Notes under the pieces: generated by a model
What the model was told of the DNA's origin: nothing
Database searches by the model: none
Seen by the model: only the letters and a program-made list of their open reading frames with translations
Assembly: GCA_035516155.1 (NCBI GenBank)
Contig: DATJAP010000018.1
Span: 34,822-98,821, forward strand
From: JAJYKN01 sp035516155
Lineage (GTDB): Bacteria; Nitrospirota; UBA9217
DNA length: 64,000 nucleotides
Reading direction: 5' to 3'
Shown here: one piece after another, positions 42,846 to 52,141 of the stretch
Layout: every line of letters begins with the position of its first letter
How positions within the stretch are numbered: position 1 is the first letter of the stretch
Translations under genes and position numbers: made by a program

Positions 42846-45605
42846 ATGAAGTCTGACCTTATCATAGAGGGCGCGCGGCAGAATAACCTCAAGAACGTAA
42901 ACCTGAGGATTCCGCACGATGCCGTGACGGTGGTCACCGGCTTATCTGGATCAGGCAAGTCGTCCCTCGCCTTTGACACGGTTTTTGCCGAAGGGCAGTG
43001 GCGGTACATCGAGTCGCTGTCCACATATGCGCAGACGTTCCTGAAAAAGCTCGACCGCCCAAACGTCGATGAACTCAGGAACGTGCGACCTGCTATCGCG
43101 CTCGAGCAGAGGAACCCGGTCAGGACGTCACGCTCGACGGTTGGGACTGTATCCGAGATATACGACTATCTTCGGCTGCTTTTTGCCAAGATCGGGAAAA
43201 TCGTCTGCCCGAAATGCGGAAATGAAGTGAAACGCTCTTATCCTTCCTCGGTTGCCGATGATCTTCTGCGCCACTATGGAGAAAAGAGAATCTACATCCT
43301 GTTTCGGGTTCACGTTCCTGCAGGGGGACTAGGCGCTCTCTCGATGGAACTCCAGAGCAGGGGCTACGGCAGGATCAAGCTTGGAGGAGAAATCGTCGAG
43401 ATTGCGACTATCGATTCGGAGAGAAGTGATCTGGCGGAGCTTCTTGTGCTTCTGGACCGTGTCGTCGTCAGCTCAGGTTCCCGAGGACGGATAGTTGAAG
43501 CCGTGGAGACTGCGTTCCGGGAGGGGAATGGCGAGGTCCTTGTCGAAGTGTTGGGGGACAAGACAACAGTCTTCAGCCAGGCACTTAAATGCACTGGCTG
43601 CGGTATGTTCTTCGAGCCTCCACAGCCACTTCTTTTTTCGTTTAATCATCCCTTCGGCGCCTGCAAGGAGTGCAACGGCTTCGGTAACATCCTGCACTAT
43701 GATAAGAACCTGATCGTCCCAGACATGCACTTGAGTCTCAAGGAAGGTGTTATTGAGCCTTGGACTAAGCCGTCCTATAAATGGTGGATGCGCCAGATGA
43801 TCTCGGGTGCGAAGAAAGCGCAGATCGACATTAATATCCCCTTCCGGGAGCTTCCGAAAGGCCAGCAGGACACGCTATTCAAGGGAACTGAAGACTTTTA
43901 CGGCATTGACGATTTTTTCGAACATTTGCAGCGGAAGCGATACAAACTCCATGTGCGGGTGTTCCTGAGCAGGTACCGCAGTGCTGCGACCTGTCAGGCT
44001 TGCAAGGGGACGAGACTCAAGCCCGAGGCACTCACTGTTAAGGTCGGCGGACTTGACATTGCCGAGATATCAGCCATGCCCGTTGCGGAACTCTCGAAAT
44101 GGTTTCACGATCTGTCTCTGAGCGAGTACGATCACCAGGCAGCGAACGAGATCCTGCGCCGGATACAGATGAAATTTTCGTTCTTCCTTCGCTTGGGACT
44201 GGGCTATCTCACGATCGACCGGCAGACGCGGACGCTTTCTGGGGGCGAGGCCCAGCGCGTGAACCTTTCGAACCAGCTTGCGCTCAAACTGACGGGGACC
44301 TTGTATGTGCTTGACGAGCCGAGCATTGGACTGCACCCGCGAGACACGGAACGACTTGCAGAAATCATCCGGGAGCTGTCAGCAAGGGACAATACAGTGC
44401 TCATGGTCGAGCACGATCAGGCGCTCATCCGGTCGGCCGATCATGTGGTGGAGATGGGGCTGGGAGCAGGGGAGCGGGGAGGCCGTGTTGTGTTCGCAGG
44501 AACCGCGCATGACTTCCTAAAGAGTGCCTGTCTGACGGCAAAGTATCTCTCGGGTGAAGAAACGATCCCCGTCCCGGTCAGGAGGCGAAAGCAGGAGCGA
44601 AAGTTCCTGGATATCCGGTCGGCTTCGGAAAACAACCTGAAAGGGATCGATGTGCGCATTCCGCTTAGAATCCTGACTTGCATTACTGGTGTTTCGGGCT
44701 CGGGCAAATCCACACTCATACAGGACACATTATACCCGGCTCTCGCACGTGCGTTCGCTCTCGGTTCCGAAATACCTGGAACATATGGAAAACTTATGGG
44801 GGTCGAGCATATCAAGGGCGTCAGGCTTATCGATCAGGAGCCGATCGGCAAGACGCCGCGCTCCAATCCGGTCACGTATGTGAAGGCCTTCGACCTTATC
44901 CGGAAGATATTTGCAGGCCTTCCTGACGCGAAACGGAAAAAGTTCGGTCCCGGTCATTTTTCCTTCAATGTGGCAGGCGGGAGATGTGCGGCGTGCGATG
45001 GGGCCGGCGTGCAGAAGATCGAGATGTATTTTTTCGAAGACATCTTTGTCACCTGCGAGCAGTGCGGAGGCAAGCGATACAAACCAGAGATTCTCAGGGT
45101 CCTCTACAAGGGAAGAAACATCGCCGATGTGCTCCGGATGACGGTGAGCGAGGCCATCACGTTCTTCGAGGGACATCAGCAGGTCCAAACCAAGCTCCGT
45201 TCACTTGCGGATGTCGGACTCGGCTATCTCCGACTTGGGCAGCCTGCTACAACACTTTCAGGTGGTGAAAGCCAGCGGCTTAAGATATCCCATGAGCTAG
45301 GCGACTGGAAACTGTATGATATGGTGTACATCCTCGACGAGCCGACGACCGGACTCCATATGGACGATGTCAAAAGACTGCTCCACGTGTTGGACGCGCT
45401 TGTGAACGCGGGGAACACTGTGATCGTCGTAGAACATAACCTTGACGTGATCAAGAACGCGGACTGGGTCATCGACCTTGGGCCTGAGGGTGGGGAGGAG
45501 GGGGGACGCATTGTTGCGAAAGGCACGCCGGAAGAAGTGGCAGAGGTCGAAGAATCGTATACCGGAAGATATCTCAGGGACTATTTGGGAACGATGCCCG
45601 AATAA
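42846..45605 (+). CDS. uvrA: excinuclease ABC subunit UvrA
   Basis: DNA-damage-scanning ATPase of nucleotide excision repair. The 919 residues contain two ABC modules: Walker A GLSGSGKSS and GVSGSGKST, signatures LSGGEAQRV and LSGGESQRL, Walker B YVLDEPSIGLHPRD and YILDEPTTGLHMDD. Zinc modules are CTGCGMFFEPP..CKECNG and CAACDGAG..CEQCGGKRY. Length is normal. The first module carries the UvrB-interacting and DNA-binding insertion. It stands alone, with a hairpin at its end. Confidence 0.95.
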   Translation: MKSDLIIEGARQNNLKNVNLRIPHDAVTVVTGLSGSGKSSLAFDTVFAEGQWRYIESLSTYAQTFLKKLDRPNVDELRNVRPAIALEQRNPVRTSRSTVGTVSEIYDYLRLLFAKIGKIVCPKCGNEVKRSYPSSVADDLLRHYGEKRIYILFRVHVPAGGLGALSMELQSRGYGRIKLGGEIVEIATIDSERSDLAELLVLLDRVVVSSGSRGRIVEAVETAFREGNGEVLVEVLGDKTTVFSQALKCTGCGMFFEPPQPLLFSFNHPFGACKECNGFGNILHYDKNLIVPDMHLSLKEGVIEPWTKPSYKWWMRQMISGAKKAQIDINIPFRELPKGQQDTLFKGTEDFYGIDDFFEHLQRKRYKLHVRVFLSRYRSAATCQACKGTRLKPEALTVKVGGLDIAEISAMPVAELSKWFHDLSLSEYDHQAANEILRRIQMKFSFFLRLGLGYLTIDRQTRTLSGGEAQRVNLSNQLALKLTGTLYVLDEPSIGLHPRDTERLAEIIRELSARDNTVLMVEHDQALIRSADHVVEMGLGAGERGGRVVFAGTAHDFLKSACLTAKYLSGEETIPVPVRRRKQERKFLDIRSASENNLKGIDVRIPLRILTCITGVSGSGKSTLIQDTLYPALARAFALGSEIPGTYGKLMGVEHIKGVRLIDQEPIGKTPRSNPVTYVKAFDLIRKIFAGLPDAKRKKFGPGHFSFNVAGGRCAACDGAGVQKIEMYFFEDIFVTCEQCGGKRYKPEILRVLYKGRNIADVLRMTVSEAITFFEGHQQVQTKLRSLADVGLGYLRLGQPATTLSGGESQRLKISHELGDWKLYDMVYILDEPTTGLHMDDVKRLLHVLDALVNAGNTVIVVEHNLDVIKNADWVIDLGPEGGEEGGRIVAKGTPEEVAEVEESYTGRYLRDYLGTMPE

Positions 45606-45625
45606 TCGGGATTTCGATTATTCGG
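45598..45625 (+). terminator. hairpin at the end of uvrA
   Basis: CCGAATAATCG and CGATTATTCGG (45598-45608 with 45615-45625) form a perfect 11-bp stem with a 6-base loop. The stem overlaps the uvrA stop codon and is not followed by a T run, so it may stabilise the message or be a weak terminator. Confidence 0.5.
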
Positions 45626-46007
45626 AACATTATCCTCTCCGCAATGCCAATTCCTCCTTATTCGCAGATGTATCGGCCGGCTGCACCTCCGCTCCATCGG
45701 CGATACCGAAACCGGGATTCAGGTCTAGTTTCGGTCCTTCCTTAAGCCCTGAACTGATTCGGACCGTTTTCCCGTCGCTATCTTGTTTTGAGATACCCTT
45801 CGATTTTCGTAAAGATCATAATATATAATGATTAGGAGAGAACTTCATAGCTCCGTCAAGTGAACTTAAGTATGATGAGATTGCTAGAAAGTAGCTTGAT
45901 AAGTTTAAGAAAAATGCTGTTTTTAAGCACAGAAGATGGTTCTTTTGTTTGTGTATTAACATGATAAGATTAGTATGAAAACATTTAAGAAGGGAGGATA
46001 ATCCCGT
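45626..46007. other. intergenic region
   Basis: About 380 bases without a recognisable gene. The last 150 bases are AT-rich; AGGGAGG lies before the ATG of the reductase. Confidence 0.3.
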
Positions 46008-46742
46008 ATGACCAATGTATTAAAGGAAAAGGTCGCTCTCGTGACCGGGGCAAGTCGCGGGATAGGACGGGCAATCGCTCTTGCACTCGCTGAGGCCGGG
46101 GCTGATGTAGCGGTGAACTATATCGCTCATGAGCATGAGGCCCTCGACGTGCGCAAGGCCATAGAGGCTTCCGGCCACCGGTCTATTGCTGTACAGGCTG
46201 ATGTGTCACAGGCTGCCGAAGTCAAACGCATTGTACATACCATAGAACATGATCTGGGTGAGATTGACATCCTTGTGAACAATGCAGGCATTGCGCGGCC
46301 CCGTACAATGGATACGATTACTCAACAGGACTGGGAGGAACTCCTGACAACGAATCTTTCCGCATCTTTTTTTGTCGCCCAAGCCGTCCTCCCCCCCATG
46401 CGACGGAAGAGATGGGGACGCATAATCAACATTTCTTCAGTTGCTGCTCAGGTGGGAGGCGTCGTAGGACCTCACTACGCTGCTTCGAAAGCTGGCCTCA
46501 TCGGGCTCACGCATTACTATGCGGCACAGCTCGCAAAAGAAGGAATAACCGTGAATACTATAGCCCCTGGTCCAATCCGTACTGACATGTCGGGAGCTCT
46601 ACCTCAGTTATCGGAGAGCGTCATTCCCGTGGGACGCTTCGGTACCCCCGAAGAGATCGCGTGCGTAGCCGTGATGCTTGCCCATAACGGATTCATTACC
46701 GGTCAGACCATAAACGTGAACGGAGGCAGATACTTCGACTAA
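46008..46742 (+). CDS. short-chain dehydrogenase, 3-oxoacyl-ACP reductase (FabG) like
   Basis: 244-residue NADPH-dependent reductase. Cofactor motif VTGASRGIGRAIALAL, NNAGIARP, the catalytic serine in IINISSVAAQ and Tyr-x-x-x-Lys in HYAASKAGLIGLT, with the C-terminal GQTINVNGGRYFD. The fold and length are FabG-like. Since no other fatty-acid genes lie nearby, a different 3-ketoacyl or alcohol substrate is possible. A strong AGGGAGG ribosome site precedes the start. Confidence 0.88.
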   Translation: MTNVLKEKVALVTGASRGIGRAIALALAEAGADVAVNYIAHEHEALDVRKAIEASGHRSIAVQADVSQAAEVKRIVHTIEHDLGEIDILVNNAGIARPRTMDTITQQDWEELLTTNLSASFFVAQAVLPPMRRKRWGRIINISSVAAQVGGVVGPHYAASKAGLIGLTHYYAAQLAKEGITVNTIAPGPIRTDMSGALPQLSESVIPVGRFGTPEEIACVAVMLAHNGFITGQTINVNGGRYFD

Positions 46743-46849
46743 TCCGTAGAGACTGCGGAGCCGGAACAGAGAGCCCCGCAGGTTTTATTCTCGAACATAG
46801 GGGCAATTATCGGATAAGACCCTCATTTCATGTTTCGAGCTTTGTCTTG

Positions 46850-48496
46850 CTAACGTTTGTCCTTCGTTCGTCCGCTTGTTGCGTGTTTCCCGATGCGGTC
46901 CCTTTTGCCTGCGCTATGCGCAGCACTTCTGTTTGCAAGCCGCCTTGTTGTTTGGAATGCACGGCTAACGCCGAGCAGGGCAATAATCACGCTCACCCAT
47001 CCGATCCAATCGCCCAACACAGCATAGACAGTGCGTCCCTGCATTAGCGGTATCCTGCCAACGAGGGATGCCTTTGTCCATTGGCCGGTGCGGCGGTCGA
47101 TCCGGCCAACCGGGTCCACGATGGCTGATATGCCGGTATTGGTAGACCGAACGAGAGCACGCCGATGTTCAATTGACCGGAAGCTTGCGAGAACCAGGTG
47201 TTCCATGGGTTGGACCGTGTTGCCGTACCAAGAATCGTTTGTCAGGTTAAACATTGCCTCGGGTATGCGATGATACCGACCTCCCTGCATAAGCATGCGA
47301 ATGTGCTCGGGAAAAATATCCTCGTAGCAGATGTTCACGGACAGGACGTGACCATTGAACTGGAGTGGTTCTGTATTCTTTCCCTTCCAGAAGCGGCCCG
47401 AATAGGGCGACCACGAATACAATCGGGGAAAGGTGTCTCCGAAGGGGATATACTCACCGAAAGGGACAAGCACCATCTTATCATACGTGCCAATAATGCG
47501 GCCTGTCCCATCCACCAAAACAGCGCTATTGTACATGCGGCGCTCACCCCGCCCTTCTGTGAGAATGACGGCACCGAAGAGCAGCGGAGTGCGAAGATCA
47601 CCCAACAGACTAGTTGGCAGTACTTCCTCGCGGGATGCGAGATTCAAGAATAGGACGCTCTCCGGCCAGACAATGATGTCGAGCGGCTGCGACTTGACCA
47701 ATTCGCGGGACATCTCCTGGTGTTCACGGAGAAATAGGCCCTCGTCAAAATGCTTCTCACCTGCCCCGCGGTTTGTCTGCACCAGGCCGACTGCCAGCGA
47801 TGCGGCTGAGGATGCGTTCCTGTCCACTATGCTGATGCGTACCGCGCCGTATACCAGTACCATCCCGATAACGACAGAAAAAATAACAGCCGGCATCCAC
47901 GGATAGGGATGTTTGCGGCGAATCCGTTCGATCACTGCATAGATTGTGGAGTTCGTGTAAACGACCAGAAAGGTGACTCCCAGGATTCCCGCGAAATCCG
48001 CGATCTGTGTCACTAAGGAAAGTTTATACTGACTTGCACCGAAATAGTTGGGAAACAGCTGTGGCCAGAATTTTTCAGTAGCGGTCCATACGACCGGTGA
48101 AACCCATGCCGCACTCCAGCCGGCTCCGCCGCAGATCAACCGGGTAGCCCAGGCCCAGATCGCGAAGACAACACCGTTTGCCGCGGCGAGGAGCAGCAAT
48201 ACCATTACTGCAAGCGGCCATGATGCATCCGCAAACTGCCGGAGCATCGTGACGATCCAGTAGAACCCGCCCCCGTGCCCCACGATGCCCGCGACCCACC
48301 CAATGAGGAACGCACGGCCCGGCGTCTGCCCGCTGATTGCCCAGAGTATCGGCACCAAGCATATCCACTCGAGGTAGAAATGGTCAAAGCCGGCATAGCC
48401 GAGGAACGCCAGCACTCCTCCTGTAACGGCGGCGATCCAGGGCAGCAGCGCATGCATCAGGCGTGGGTTTTTGCTGACCACGTCGACATTTTTCAT
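46850..48496 (-). CDS. lnt: apolipoprotein N-acyltransferase
   Basis: Inner-membrane enzyme that adds the third acyl chain to outer-membrane lipoproteins. The first 220 residues form about seven helices; the C-terminal half is a nitrilase-like periplasmic domain with the triad Glu279 (WPES), Lys340 (TYDKMVLVPFGEY) and Cys390 (NICYEDIFP). The 548-residue length is normal, with a basic serine/lysine-rich tail after the last helix. It fits the outer membrane implied by lpxC. The 64-bp gap to the THEP1 gene upstream suggests one transcript. Confidence 0.93.
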   Translation of the reverse strand: MKNVDVVSKNPRLMHALLPWIAAVTGGVLAFLGYAGFDHFYLEWICLVPILWAISGQTPGRAFLIGWVAGIVGHGGGFYWIVTMLRQFADASWPLAVMVLLLLAAANGVVFAIWAWATRLICGGAGWSAAWVSPVVWTATEKFWPQLFPNYFGASQYKLSLVTQIADFAGILGVTFLVVYTNSTIYAVIERIRRKHPYPWMPAVIFSVVIGMVLVYGAVRISIVDRNASSAASLAVGLVQTNRGAGEKHFDEGLFLREHQEMSRELVKSQPLDIIVWPESVLFLNLASREEVLPTSLLGDLRTPLLFGAVILTEGRGERRMYNSAVLVDGTGRIIGTYDKMVLVPFGEYIPFGDTFPRLYSWSPYSGRFWKGKNTEPLQFNGHVLSVNICYEDIFPEHIRMLMQGGRYHRIPEAMFNLTNDSWYGNTVQPMEHLVLASFRSIEHRRALVRSTNTGISAIVDPVGRIDRRTGQWTKASLVGRIPLMQGRTVYAVLGDWIGWVSVIIALLGVSRAFQTTRRLANRSAAHSAGKRDRIGKHATSGRTKDKR

Positions 48497-48559
48497 GTTC
48501 GCATCTTACCCGATTTTCAATGAAAGGTCGAGAGGTGTCCCGACGTAGTTATTTCTAAT

Positions 48560-49126
48560 TTATTTATGGTCACGTGAAGCCAGCAAGGAACGGACAAGTC
48601 CGTCTATCCCCTGCAGGAGGATGTCGCGGTTCCTCTCTGTAACCTCGTAGAGATGAACATCTCCTCGGTGTTTGACTTCCTCGATAAAGCCGCCGGCTTT
48701 CAGTGCAATGGTCGCGATGATTGGCGATGGCATTTTCAGGAGTGATGCGACAAAATCTCGGAATTTTGGGGAAAGGCACTCCATCTTGCCGATTTCGTCG
48801 ATAATGACGAGGCGTGGTCGTAGGTCAAGCAGGGAAAGTGTCCCGAGGAATTGTTCAAACCCGGGTAGATCAATGCCGTATTTCCCAATGTGGTGCGGGC
48901 CCTGAATGTCCACATGGGCAAGTGTGTAGGACATCTTCCGGTCGAGGCTCATAAGCTTGAAACCTGTTCTTGTGCCCCGCGATCGCATCTCCTCAGTGTA
49001 GAATCCTGCAGGATTGTATTCCCGAAGCTGATCAACAAGCTTCTTTATAAGCGTGGTCTTGCCGCTTCCCGGGAGACCTGTAATAAGAATGTTCTTCGAC
49101 GGGTTTGGCATTGTTATGTTTTGCAT
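48560..49126 (-). CDS. THEP1-type nucleoside-triphosphatase
   Basis: 188-residue NTPase of the KGGVR family. Walker A ITGLPGSGKTTLIKKL, Walker B LVIIDEIGKMEC, and FYTEEMRSRGTRTGFKLMSL with the arginines of the phosphate-binding loop. Archaeal and bacterial relatives hydrolyse ATP, GTP and other NTPs slowly; the biological role is unclear. An in-frame ATG at 49111 (MPNPSKN) is an alternative start. Upstream of lnt on the same strand. Confidence 0.88.
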   Translation of the reverse strand: MQNITMPNPSKNILITGLPGSGKTTLIKKLVDQLREYNPAGFYTEEMRSRGTRTGFKLMSLDRKMSYTLAHVDIQGPHHIGKYGIDLPGFEQFLGTLSLLDLRPRLVIIDEIGKMECLSPKFRDFVASLLKMPSPIIATIALKAGGFIEEVKHRGDVHLYEVTERNRDILLQGIDGLVRSLLASRDHK

Positions 49127-49567
49127 ATCCCCTTCGCGATATGATCGAACTTTTTGACCCCTCTAAGGCCGTGTCCGCTCGACCGCGCAGACATGGCCTG
49201 CGGCCTCGAACAGTGTATGGTCGCCCCTGGGTGCAGATCCCCTTGGTCCTTGGATTGCAAGAAGACTTTGTCGGGCCATTTCGGAACATGCGGGGTTGGT
49301 AAAGACTCCCTTCTCTCCTGCCCCTCCGCGCCCATCCGCAGTAGTTGATACTGATCCTTTCTCTCAAGGCTCATCGAGAATTCCTCTGCCTTGTTTACAA
49401 ATATAAGCTTAGCAAAAAGGGTGCGACTAAGGCCACCTGTTTGAAAGTTCTCCGTCAAGAGAAGAGGCCGCCTCGATCGAGACAGAAACGAGAAGAGACC
49501 TGTTCATTCGGCTATAATAATAGTGAAAAGACGAAACTGTGGTATTGTCCTCCAAAAGGAGCAGCCT
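49127..49567. other. intergenic region
   Basis: About 440 bases with no supported gene. The minus-strand frame across it has no recognisable product. TATAAT near 49513-49518 is a likely -10 of the propeller gene; the -35 is unclear. Confidence 0.35.
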
Positions 49568-50557
49568 ATGTTGCGTCGACAATTTTTGTTTGTTGCAGTT
49601 TCTCTCGCCCTTCTCGGTTCAGCTGCTGCGGCGAGGACAGGTGAGGTCTCAATAAAAGAATGGGACGCGTTGACGTCTGGTTCCTTTCCTCATGATCCTG
49701 CCGTTGGGACCGACGGTTCGCTCTGGTATACTGGATTAGCGTCCAACACTCTCGGGAGACTCGATCCCTTGACAGGCATGATCAAGGAGTACCGCTTGAA
49801 GACACCTGATTCCGGACCGCATGGGCTCGCATCGGATAGGAAAGGCAATATCTGGTTCACGGCCAATTTCAAAGCATATATCGGAAGACTGAACCCCCAA
49901 ACTGGCGAAATTACCGAGTATCCCATGCCTGACCGCTCAGCACGGGACCCTCACTCGTTGGCGTTTGACGCCTTAGGCATCCTCTGGTTTACTGTCCAGG
50001 AAGGCAACTTTGTCGGCCGGCTCGATCCTCAAACAGGGATGATTACCCTCAGACCTTCCCCAACACCTGATTCCAGACCTTACGGAATCGCCATTGACCC
50101 CACGGGGGTTCCCTTCTATTGTGAGTTGGGGACCAACAAGATCGGAAAGATCGATCCTGCAAGCATGAAGATCACTGAATACGCACTGCCGAAGGGTGCG
50201 AGGCCGCGGCGATTGGCAATCGGTCGTGATGATATTATTTTCTATACCGATTATCAGCGAGGATACCTGGGTGCACTTGATCCGAAGAACGGCAAGGTTC
50301 AGGAGTGGCCGTCGCCGGGAGGACGTGGTTCCAGACCTTACGGCATTGCAGTGACAGCGGAGGGCGAGGTATGGTACAGCGAATCGGGTTTAGAGCCGAA
50401 CACGATCGTCCGCTTCAACCCGGCAACAAAGCATTTTGAAAAATGGGACGTTCCGTCAGGCGGCGTCATTCGGAACATGTCGGTAACTCCCGATGGGAAT
50501 ATCTATATCGCGTGCAGCGGCGTGAACAAGATCGGTATTGTACGTGCCGCACATTGA
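49568..50557 (+). CDS. virginiamycin B lyase-like seven-bladed propeller protein, exported
   Basis: 329 residues. A signal peptide (MLRRQFLFVAVSLALLGSAAAA, cleavage near 22) is followed by repeats of the Vgb/streptogramin lyase type: NTLGRLDPLTGMIKEYRL, YIGRLNPQTGEITEYPMP, FVGRLDPQTGMITLRPSP and so on. The named lyase opens streptogramin B antibiotics, but most homologues in non-antibiotic settings have other or no known activity, and the catalytic His/Glu pair was not verified here. AAAGGAG lies before the ATG. Confidence 0.88.
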   Translation: MLRRQFLFVAVSLALLGSAAAARTGEVSIKEWDALTSGSFPHDPAVGTDGSLWYTGLASNTLGRLDPLTGMIKEYRLKTPDSGPHGLASDRKGNIWFTANFKAYIGRLNPQTGEITEYPMPDRSARDPHSLAFDALGILWFTVQEGNFVGRLDPQTGMITLRPSPTPDSRPYGIAIDPTGVPFYCELGTNKIGKIDPASMKITEYALPKGARPRRLAIGRDDIIFYTDYQRGYLGALDPKNGKVQEWPSPGGRGSRPYGIAVTAEGEVWYSESGLEPNTIVRFNPATKHFEKWDVPSGGVIRNMSVTPDGNIYIACSGVNKIGIVRAAH

Positions 50558-50663
50558 ATTTCAACAACTGATTGAATCGATGCGGAGGTTAGCGGACTCG
50601 ACCGAGCGGTGTGTTCAGGTATGACCCCGTTGCCTCGGATTCAACATGCTTGAACTTGTAGTT

Positions 50664-50683
50664 CCCTGTAGCTTGCTACAGGG
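50664..50683. terminator. hairpin downstream of the propeller gene
   Basis: CCCTGTAGC-TT-GCTACAGGG, a perfect 9-bp stem 107 bases after the stop. There is no T run, so termination is uncertain. Confidence 0.4.
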
Positions 50684-50754
50684 TCATCGTGAGGTGCCAC
50701 GCACATTGTTTGCGTGGAGATTCATTCGAAGAAACAGCACAAAGGAAGTGATCG

Positions 50755-50937
50755 ATGATGAGCTTTGCAGAGATACTGGAATGGACCACGGGTTGGGCGT
50801 GGCCTCTGATGATTGGTATTGTCGTCCTGATGGCCTGGGGCGTAGAGCGGATCATGACCTGGGATAAGCAGAACCTGTCTGAGGAACAATCGTCCGCTCC
50901 GATTACGGGCAAGCATTGTGTTTGTCAATGCCAATAG
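50755..50937 (+). CDS. small single-span membrane protein
   Basis: 60 residues: a short N-terminus, one helix (WPLMIGIVVLMAWGVERI), then a polar tail ending in KHCVCQCQ with three cysteines. AAGGAA stands before the ATG. No family is recognised. It lies 197 bp after the propeller gene and is separated from it by a hairpin. Confidence 0.55.
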   Translation: MMSFAEILEWTTGWAWPLMIGIVVLMAWGVERIMTWDKQNLSEEQSSAPITGKHCVCQCQ

Positions 50938-51069
50938 CAGCGTGAACATCACAGGCATCAGTCAAAGTCAGGGATACGCTGATAGGCAGCCGTTTCGAGT
51001 TCCGGGCTCCGGGTTACGGATGGGCGAAATCACTCGTGCGGTCCGGCCTCTGACGGTGTAACAGCGATG

Positions 51070-52071
51070 TCAAGACGCTCCTGCACGCGGAGCACGGATA
51101 CGCTGACCGGCCGGCCGATGGGCCAGTCCGCGAGAAATTTCTGGAGTTGGTCCACGGTCGCGACCTCCGTTCATGGCCACGATTAGGTCGCCTTTCCGAA
51201 TTCCTCCCATGGCAGCCGGTCCATTGCGCGTTATCGAGAGGACTTCCACAGCAGAGGCTTGCGTCAGGGCGAAAAAGCGCGCTGTCCTCCGGGTGAGAGG
51301 GCGTTGCTGTGCAGCGATGCCCAAATGTCCCCGTCGAATCCTGCCGAGCGTAATAAGCTGGGGCACGACCCATTTTGCGGTATCGGAGGGGATGGCGAAG
51401 CCGATGCCCTGCGCACCCATGATGATTGCCGTATTCAGTCCCACGATCCTGCCTCTCGAATCCACGAGCGGACCTCCTGAGTTTCCGGGGTTGAGGGGGG
51501 CTGTGTGTTGGATGATGTTCTCGATGAGTCGTCCCCCCCTACTCCGCAGCGCCCTACCGAGGGCGCTCACCACACCGGTTGATACGGTGGACTGGAACCC
51601 GAAGGGATTGCCGATGGCGATCACGAGTTGCCCGACACGAAGCGATGCGGATTCTCCAAACGTTGCGAAGGGGAGGTTCGCGGCATCGGCGCGAATGACA
51701 GCAAGATCGGTGGCGGGATCGGTGCCAACCATGGTCGCTGCCAGCGTTGTGCCATTCGTCAGAGACACGATCAGTCGTTTCGAGCCGTGTACAACATGAT
51801 CATTCGTCAGGACATACCCGTCCGGCGCGAAGATGACGCCTGATCCGTCTCCACCCTCGTCGGGGCCGGCGTTTTTCGACTCCGGTCCTGATGAGATGCC
51901 CACAACAGCAGGACCAACGGCATCCACCACAGTTGTGACTGCCCGGGAATAGGCATCCAGGAGCTCAACATTGGATTTCTCGGCGGTGCCCACCTCGCAG
52001 GGGTCAGGTGCATTTTCTTCCCGTGCTCCGCTATGGACCAGCATGTATGTTTTTTGGGTCGCTTCGTTCAT
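51070..52071 (-). CDS. HtrA/DegP-like serine protease, cytoplasmic, frameshifted in the PDZ domain
   Basis: The trypsin-like domain is complete: His92 (VLTNDHVV), Asp122 (TDLAVIRAD) and Ser198 (NPGNSGGPLV). A single PDZ domain follows and reads normally to residue 302 (GDLIVAMNG). After about 51165 the reading frame is lost; the other frame continues VATVDQLQKFLADWPIGRP to a stop at 51030, exactly as in intact homologues. So the last 30 or so annotated residues are out of frame. There is no signal peptide or TM helix at the N-terminus (MNEATQKTYMLVHSGAREEN), unusual for HtrA, which normally acts in the periplasm. Confidence 0.85.
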   Translation of the reverse strand: MNEATQKTYMLVHSGAREENAPDPCEVGTAEKSNVELLDAYSRAVTTVVDAVGPAVVGISSGPESKNAGPDEGGDGSGVIFAPDGYVLTNDHVVHGSKRLIVSLTNGTTLAATMVGTDPATDLAVIRADAANLPFATFGESASLRVGQLVIAIGNPFGFQSTVSTGVVSALGRALRSRGGRLIENIIQHTAPLNPGNSGGPLVDSRGRIVGLNTAIIMGAQGIGFAIPSDTAKWVVPQLITLGRIRRGHLGIAAQQRPLTRRTARFFALTQASAVEVLSITRNGPAAMGGIRKGDLIVAMNGGRDRGPTPEISRGLAHRPAGQRIRAPRAGAS

Positions 52072-52141
52072 ATCAGTTTTCCTTGAATGAATACCCTATT
52101 ATATAAACTCTACCACAAATAATCTTGCGAATTCCAACGTC

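Noticed and set aside
49114..49458. Minus-strand 114-codon frame upstream of THEP1
   Set aside because: Reads as no known protein and overlaps the THEP1 start; more likely chance.
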